Shown: in pieces, positions 59,466-64,000 of the stretch
How positions within the stretch are numbered: the stretch's first letter is position 1
Layout of the letters: the number at the start of each line of letters is the position of its first letter
Source of the DNA: an uncultured Clostridia bacterium
GTDB taxonomy: Bacteria; Bacillota; Clostridia; Christensenellales; Aristaeellaceae
Direction: 5' to 3'
Length of the DNA: 64,000 nucleotides
Assembly: GCA_934662505.1 (NCBI GenBank)
Contig: CAKUKE010000010.1
Coordinates: 17,662-81,661 of the forward strand
Made by a program: the position numbers and the translations under genes
The notes under the pieces: generated by a model
Told to the model about the DNA's origin: nothing
What the model saw: only the letters and a program-made list of their open reading frames with translations
Database searches by the model: none

Positions 59466-61442
59466 ATGCGGAAAACGTCCGGCGATCGACAGAACGAGCA
59501 TATTCTGGTATGTCTGTCCTCTTCTCCTTCCAATGAGCGCATTGTGCGTACGGCGGCACAAATGGCGCGTGCCTTCGGCGGCAATCTTACCGCGCTATAT
59601 GTACAGACGCCCGACGCCGCAGGCATGAACGCAGAAGATCGGTCGCGCCTTCAGGCGAATACCCTCCTTGCGGAGCGGCTCGGTGCGGAAATTGTCACCA
59701 CCCATGGTGAAGACGTAGCGACGCAGATTGTGGAATACGTACAGCTTTCCGGTGTGACCAGAGTGATCATCGGGCGCAGTGTTGCGCAGCGGCGTCATCT
59801 TTGGAGCAGACCGACGCTGACGGAGCGGCTGATCGAGCTTGCACCCCAACTGGATATTTACATCATTCCGGACGCGGAGGTTTATCATCTCCGGCACAGA
59901 ATAAGGCACAGTTGTACGAGCGTGCCAAGCATCCGGGATCTTGCGCTGACGATGGGACTTCTGTCCGCCGCAACGGCGGTCGGCTGGATGTTTGCCCATT
60001 GGGGATTCACAGACGCGAATATCATCGCGGTATACCTTCTGGCTGTTCTGCTGACGTCGGTTTTTACCAGCGGTTATTTCTGCGGCGCGCTTGCTTCCGT
60101 TCTGAGCGTGGTTCTGTTTAACTTTTTTCTCACGGAACCGCATCTTTCACTGCGCGCTTACGATACGGGTTATCCCGTCACCTTTGCGGTAATGCTGTGT
60201 TCGGCGCTTCTGACCGGTACGCTGGCGGCAAAGCTGAAGGCGCACGCGCAGCTTTCCGCGCGAGACGCGTATCGGACGAAAATCCTGTTCGACACGAATC
60301 AGAGGCTTCAGAAGGCGCAGTCGCCCGGCGAAATCTATCAGTCAACCGCAGCGCAGCTGCAGCGGCTTCTGCAGCGCGACCTTCTGATTTATCCGGCGCA
60401 GAACGGGGCGCTTTCTTCCGGAATCCTGTATCCGGCGGATGGCGGCGCTCCTTGCGATATATCGCCGGCAGATGAAGAACGGGAGGTCGTCTGCTGGGTT
60501 TGGGAAAATCGCAGACGTGCCGGTGCGACAACTGGCCAGTATTCGAATGCGCGCCGGCTGTATCTTGCCATTCGCACCGCTCAGCAGGTTTATGGCGTGA
60601 TCGGTGTTTTTGTGGACAGGCAGACGCCGATAGACGCGTTTGCCTATAGCATTCTTCTCTCTATCCTCGGCGAGTGCGCGCTGGCGCTGGAAAGCCTGCG
60701 CAACGCGGAGGAAAAGGAAAAAGCCGCCGTACTCGCCAAGAACGAGCAACTCCGCGCCAATCTTCTCCGCTCCATTTCACACGATCTGCGAACGCCGCTG
60801 ACCTCAATTTCCGGCAACGCGGATACGCTGATACACAGCTTCGAAGCTTTGGACTGTGCGACGCGGATGCGGATTTTTACGGATATTTATGACGACGCGC
60901 AGTGGCTGACGGAGCTTGTGGAAAATCTTCTTTCCATTACCAAAATGGCTGACGGGAGCGTCAAACTGCATTTGTCCGATCAGGTCGCGGAGGACGTCGT
61001 TTCAGAAGCAATTCGGCATATCGACCGCAGATGTTCGGAACATCCTGTTACGACGGATTGCGGCGATGAACCGCTGCTGATACGGGTGGATGCAAGGCTG
61101 ATCGTTCAGGTGCTGGTGAATCTTGTAAATAACGCCATCAAGTATACGCCGCCGGGTTCGGAGATTCATGTCGCGGTGCTGCGTCGGGACGGTGCTGCCG
61201 TGTTTCAGGTCAGCGACCATGGCCCGGGTATTCCGGATGCACTGAAGGAGCGCGTATTTGAAATGTTCTTTACCGGCGACAACACCGTCGGCGACAGCCG
61301 GCGCAGCCTCGGTCTGGGGCTTGCACTCTGCCGCGCCATTGTTCACGCTCATGGCGGAACAATTTCTCTGACGGACAACGTTCCCCACGGCTGTGTTTTT
61401 TCCTTTACAGTACCGCTCAGTGAGGTGAATTTGAATGAATAA
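59466..61442 (+). CDS. KdpD-like sensor histidine kinase lacking the N-terminal KdpD domain
   Basis: 658 residues against about 900 in full KdpD. The N-terminal P-loop sensor domain (about 230 residues) is absent. The protein begins with the USP-like domain (HILVCLSSSPSNERIVRTA, about 10-140). A four-helix DUF4118 membrane block (about 155-255), a GAF-like region, HisKA SISHDLRTPLTSISG (about 435) and HATPase (NAIKYT, DHGPGIP, RSLGLGLALCRAI) follow. Predicted to sense K+ or osmotic state and phosphorylate the adjacent regulator. No kdpFABC is in the window. Confidence 0.9.
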   Translation: MRKTSGDRQNEHILVCLSSSPSNERIVRTAAQMARAFGGNLTALYVQTPDAAGMNAEDRSRLQANTLLAERLGAEIVTTHGEDVATQIVEYVQLSGVTRVIIGRSVAQRRHLWSRPTLTERLIELAPQLDIYIIPDAEVYHLRHRIRHSCTSVPSIRDLALTMGLLSAATAVGWMFAHWGFTDANIIAVYLLAVLLTSVFTSGYFCGALASVLSVVLFNFFLTEPHLSLRAYDTGYPVTFAVMLCSALLTGTLAAKLKAHAQLSARDAYRTKILFDTNQRLQKAQSPGEIYQSTAAQLQRLLQRDLLIYPAQNGALSSGILYPADGGAPCDISPADEEREVVCWVWENRRRAGATTGQYSNARRLYLAIRTAQQVYGVIGVFVDRQTPIDAFAYSILLSILGECALALESLRNAEEKEKAAVLAKNEQLRANLLRSISHDLRTPLTSISGNADTLIHSFEALDCATRMRIFTDIYDDAQWLTELVENLLSITKMADGSVKLHLSDQVAEDVVSEAIRHIDRRCSEHPVTTDCGDEPLLIRVDARLIVQVLVNLVNNAIKYTPPGSEIHVAVLRRDGAAVFQVSDHGPGIPDALKERVFEMFFTGDNTVGDSRRSLGLGLALCRAIVHAHGGTISLTDNVPHGCVFSFTVPLSEVNLNE

Positions 61443-62136
61443 ACCCCTGATTCTCGTGGTAGAAGACGACGCGCCGGTGCGCAGCCTGATTGCTACGACG
61501 CTGAAAACGCATGACTATAAGTATCTTTCCGCGCAAAACGGCGCAGGCGCCATAACGGAAGCGCTGTCGCATAATCCGGACGTCGTATTGCTGGATCTGG
61601 GCCTTCCTGATATGGACGGCGTGGACGTGATTCGGAAAATTCGCTCCTGGTCTAATATGCCGATCATCGTTATCAGCGCACGAACGGAGGACTCCGACAA
61701 GATTGAAGCACTGGACGCGGGCGCGGACGATTATCTGACCAAGCCATTTTCCGTAGAGGAGCTGCTGGCGCGGCTGCGCGTAACGCAGCGCCGGCTGGCG
61801 CTGATGAAGACGGATTTTGCGCAGGAGTCGCCGGTTTTTATGAACGGCGCGCTGAAAATCGACTACGCTGCAGGTTGCGCTTTCCTTGATGGAGAGGAAC
61901 TGCATCTGACGCCGATTGAGTATAAGCTGCTGTGCCTGCTCTCTCGGAATGTAGGCAGGGTTCTGACACATACCTATATCACGCAGCAGATTTGGGGCAG
62001 CAGCTGGGAAAACGACGTTGCCTCCCTGCGGGTGTTCATGGCCACGCTGCGCAAAAAGCTGGAACGCGGCGGGAAAAAGCAGCAGTATATTCAAACGCAT
62101 ATCGGCATCGGCTATCGCATGCTGAAGGTGGATTGA
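61435..62136 (+). CDS. kdpE: KdpE-like response regulator
   Basis: 233-residue OmpR-type regulator. The receiver has VVEDDAPV, phospho-Asp in VLLDLGLPDMDGVDV and Lys in LTKPFSVEEL. The winged helix is HLTPIEYKLLCLLSRNVGRVLTH and GIGYRMLKVD. Overlaps the kinase gene by 8 nt. Likely regulates this Ktr operon. Confidence 0.92.
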   Translation: MNKPLILVVEDDAPVRSLIATTLKTHDYKYLSAQNGAGAITEALSHNPDVVLLDLGLPDMDGVDVIRKIRSWSNMPIIVISARTEDSDKIEALDAGADDYLTKPFSVEELLARLRVTQRRLALMKTDFAQESPVFMNGALKIDYAAGCAFLDGEELHLTPIEYKLLCLLSRNVGRVLTHTYITQQIWGSSWENDVASLRVFMATLRKKLERGGKKQQYIQTHIGIGYRMLKVD

Positions 62137-62523
62137 GCGGGCAGATCGCGAGAAAGGAAAGAAAAAGAAATACCACGCAGGCAATGAGCGCAGAAAGAAA
62201 AAGCTCTTTGGGCAGCCGTAATATGGAGTGAAGCACACGCACTTGGCTTACCCCTCTGCACAGATAATTACCAGTCAGTCACCTGTTTTTTCTTTCAGAC
62301 ATCGCAATTAGTGTTATTGCTCTGCACTTGACTTGACAAAAATATGTCAACGGCTGAGAAAAAGTGTCGCAGCTGCAGCACATCATCGAACATGATGTGT
62401 CAAAACAGATAACGCTTCGCCTATAACGTTGACTTCCGGCGCATTGTATGGCGTAATGCCACTGACCTCGATATGCGAGGGAAAGGGAATTGTCATACAG
62501 TGCAGCAGGAGGAGAACAATATC
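62137..62523. other. Non-coding stretch after kdpE
   Basis: About 390 nt with no complete gene. Contains small repeats (GACTTGACAAAAATATGTCAA, a short TTGACA dyad near 62330) and coding-like fragments with stops. No clear terminator for the potassium operon was seen. Confidence 0.4.
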
Positions 62524-63207
62524 ATGCGGCGAATTCTGGAAGATTTATATCACGGCAACCTGACCGCAAACGGGCGGTCGTTCCAGCGCGGCACGAAGTA
62601 TGCCCGCGCGCTTGCCAGAGTAGCGGAGACGGAGGATGCTCTGAGTCAGAAATTGGCACCGGAAGATCATGCCGTGGGCCGCGTCACGCAGTTTGCCTAC
62701 AATGCCAACGGACTGATTTCCAGCATCCGCATTCCGGCGGCGGAGAACAACGCCTATCGCGACGTCTTCTACACCTATGACAGCGCCAATCGCCTGACCG
62801 GCGTGCGCTACAGCGAACTGGGCGGAACGATGCCGCACACGACCTACGCATATGAAGGCTCCACCAAGCTGCTGACGCTGGCGCGCAATTTTGACGGCGT
62901 GCAGGTCAATGTGGGCTATGAGAGCACCTCGCTTTACGGTACTTCGGCGACGGACGACGCGCGGCGCGTGCTCTCCGTGGAAACCGTGGCAACCGACGCC
63001 AGCGGTGCGGTCGTAAAATCCGGTGCAAAGCAGATCTTCGAATATGGCGCAATGACCACCGAGGTAACTGCGGTAGAAGGTACTGCATCCAATGCCGGCA
63101 AGAAGATGTACTATCAGTTCAACGATTCCGGCAACGTGATCTGCGTGCGCGACGAGCTGGGCTTTGCAAAGTTTACGAAGTATGCCAGCACCATCGGCAG
63201 GATATAG
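62524..63207 (+). pseudogene. Chimeric fragment: DUF6809-like N-terminus joined to RHS/YD-repeat segment
   Basis: One open frame of 227 residues with AGGAGGAG upstream. The first about 50 residues (MRRILEDLYHGNLTANGRSF and following) resemble, from memory, the N-terminus of small Clostridia DUF6809 proteins. From about DHAVGRVTQFAYN it becomes YD-repeat sequence (YTYDSANRLTGVRY, YQFNDSGNVICVRDELG). An RHS core would be far longer and needs an export signal, absent here. The frame ends where antisense permease sequence begins (about 63190). Treated as a rearrangement product, though it could be expressed. Confidence 0.6.
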
Positions 63208-63302
63208 CACAGGCTCAGCAGAACGAAAAACACATTGATGATGACGGCATAGGCCGGCATTTTGCGCCGCCGGGGCTTTATGACCGCCGCTTTCACGCTC
63301 AT
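63190..63302 (-). pseudogene. Truncated ABC transporter permease (LplC type), N-terminus only
   Basis: Start ATG 63302 with GAGGGAAG upstream. Encodes MSVKAAVIKPRRRKMPAYAV and the first transmembrane helix (VFFVLLSLCYILPMVLA), then runs into the antisense of the RHS fragment. About 37 of roughly 290 residues remain. Its normal partner permease lies directly upstream, so the transporter is broken. Confidence 0.65.
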
Positions 63303-63347
63303 GGTTTCTTCCCTCTTTCCGTTTGTTTGCACATCAGATCAGAAAAT

Positions 63348-64000
63348 CTAGTTTTCCGGCGAAATCCTCTTGACGATCATGTTCGTGCCGGTCACCAGCA
63401 CAAGCCCCACCACCGACTGGAACAGGCTGACCGCCGAGGAGCGCCCGTAATCGCCGCCCTGCAGACCGCGCATGACATATGTGCTCAGCACGTCCGTCGT
63501 CTCATACAACACGGACACATTGCGCGGTATGGCATAGAACAGCTCGAAATTGCTGCCGAACAGGCCGCCGACCGAGAGAATCAGCTGAAGGCTCAGTATC
63601 GGTATGATCGTCGGGAAGGAGACGTGAACGGGCTGCTGCCAGCGGTTCGCGCCGTCCAGCTTGGCCGCCTCGTAGAGCGCCGGATCGGTGCCCAACAGCG
63701 CGCTCAAATACAGCATGCTGCCCATGCCCAGCCTCTGCCAGCACACGACCAGCGTCAGTATGCCCGGCCAGTAGGCGGCGTTGACGTAAACGTCTATGGG
63801 CGAGAGCCTGAAAAGCGCACGCACATGGTTGAGCACGCCCATGCTGGGATTGAGAATGGCGTAGGTGATATAGCCGACGATGACCATGGACATGAAATTT
63901 GGGAACGATATGACCGACTGATAGTACTTGAGCGCCCGCTTGCTGGTCACCTCAAAGAGCAAAAGCGCGATCGTCACATTGACCGCCGGCGTGATAAACA
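63348..64000 (-). CDS. ABC transporter permease, LplB type, 5' end outside window
   Basis: At least 216 residues. The frame is open to the right edge with no stop. The EAA loop is YEAAKLDGANRWQQPVHVSFPT, and the C-terminus SAVSLFQSVVGLVLVTGTNMIVKRI is typical of LplB. It pairs with the truncated LplC-like gene 45 nt downstream. Paralogous in type to the permeases at 30.6-32.5 kb. Confidence 0.88.
   Translation of the reverse strand, partial: FITPAVNVTIALLLFEVTSKRALKYYQSVISFPNFMSMVIVGYITYAILNPSMGVLNHVRALFRLSPIDVYVNAAYWPGILTLVVCWQRLGMGSMLYLSALLGTDPALYEAAKLDGANRWQQPVHVSFPTIIPILSLQLILSVGGLFGSNFELFYAIPRNVSVLYETTDVLSTYVMRGLQGGDYGRSSAVSLFQSVVGLVLVTGTNMIVKRISPEN

Overview
The window is GC-rich bacterial chromosome with strong AGGAGG-type ribosome binding sites, sigma-A promoters of the TTGACA/TATAAT type and TGA used as a stop. 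A SpoIIE phosphatase at the left edge, a DacF-like carboxypeptidase, a SUF order of C-B-D-S-U and the ylxM-ffh-rpsP-khpA-rimM-trmD and dnaG-rpoD-trmK gene strings all point to an endospore-lineage Clostridia (Bacillota), probably a gut organism. This assignment is inferred from gene content and order; no marker was searched.

Layout. 1-5.1 kb: end of spoIIE, two CobW-type GTPases (one with a long His/Asp/Cys-rich metal-binding insert, the other fused to a YcgQ/DUF1980-like tail) and thymidine kinase. 5.3-10.6 kb, minus strand: an Rrf2 regulator and sufCBDSU. 10.7-22.2 kb: tRNA-Pro, then minus-strand genes for dacF, a TPR protein, a YprB-type nuclease, three tandem VanY-like peptidases, a long HflX, nifU/nifS, scpB/scpA and an M50 peptidase. 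22.5-26.4 kb: a two-component system divergent from a secreted beta-helix-like protein, separated by a phased operator array. 26.4-28.9 kb: a MATE transporter and a barnase/barstar pair. 29-36.6 kb: a carbohydrate locus with solute-binding protein, two permeases, an AraC regulator, an SGNH esterase and a putative glycosidase. 36.8-39.2 kb: a zinc-ribbon membrane protein and a GNAT gene broken by an in-frame TGA. 39.3-39.4 kb: three degenerate CRISPR-like repeats without cas genes. 39.6-41.2 kb: a methyltransferase and its TetR regulator.

41.3-51.7 kb is core information processing: RNase P RNA, ylxM-ffh-rpsP-khpA-rimM-trmD, dgt, dnaG, rpoD, trmK, a Nif3-type protein and a coiled-coil zinc-ribbon protein. 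51.7-53.4 kb holds mgtE behind a long structured leader with an intrinsic terminator. It is followed by tmcAL, a sialate-esterase-like gene and tRNA-Trp.

From about 56.3 kb to the right edge the content looks accessory: gene remnants, a potassium operon (TrkH/KtrB, TrkA, a micropeptide plus a 73-residue protein, a shortened KdpD and KdpE), a chimeric RHS fragment, a truncated permease and a partial permease. The main functional themes are metal and Fe-S homeostasis (CobW pair, SUF, Nif, MgtE), cell-wall trimming (DacF, VanY x3), sugar uptake and potassium sensing.
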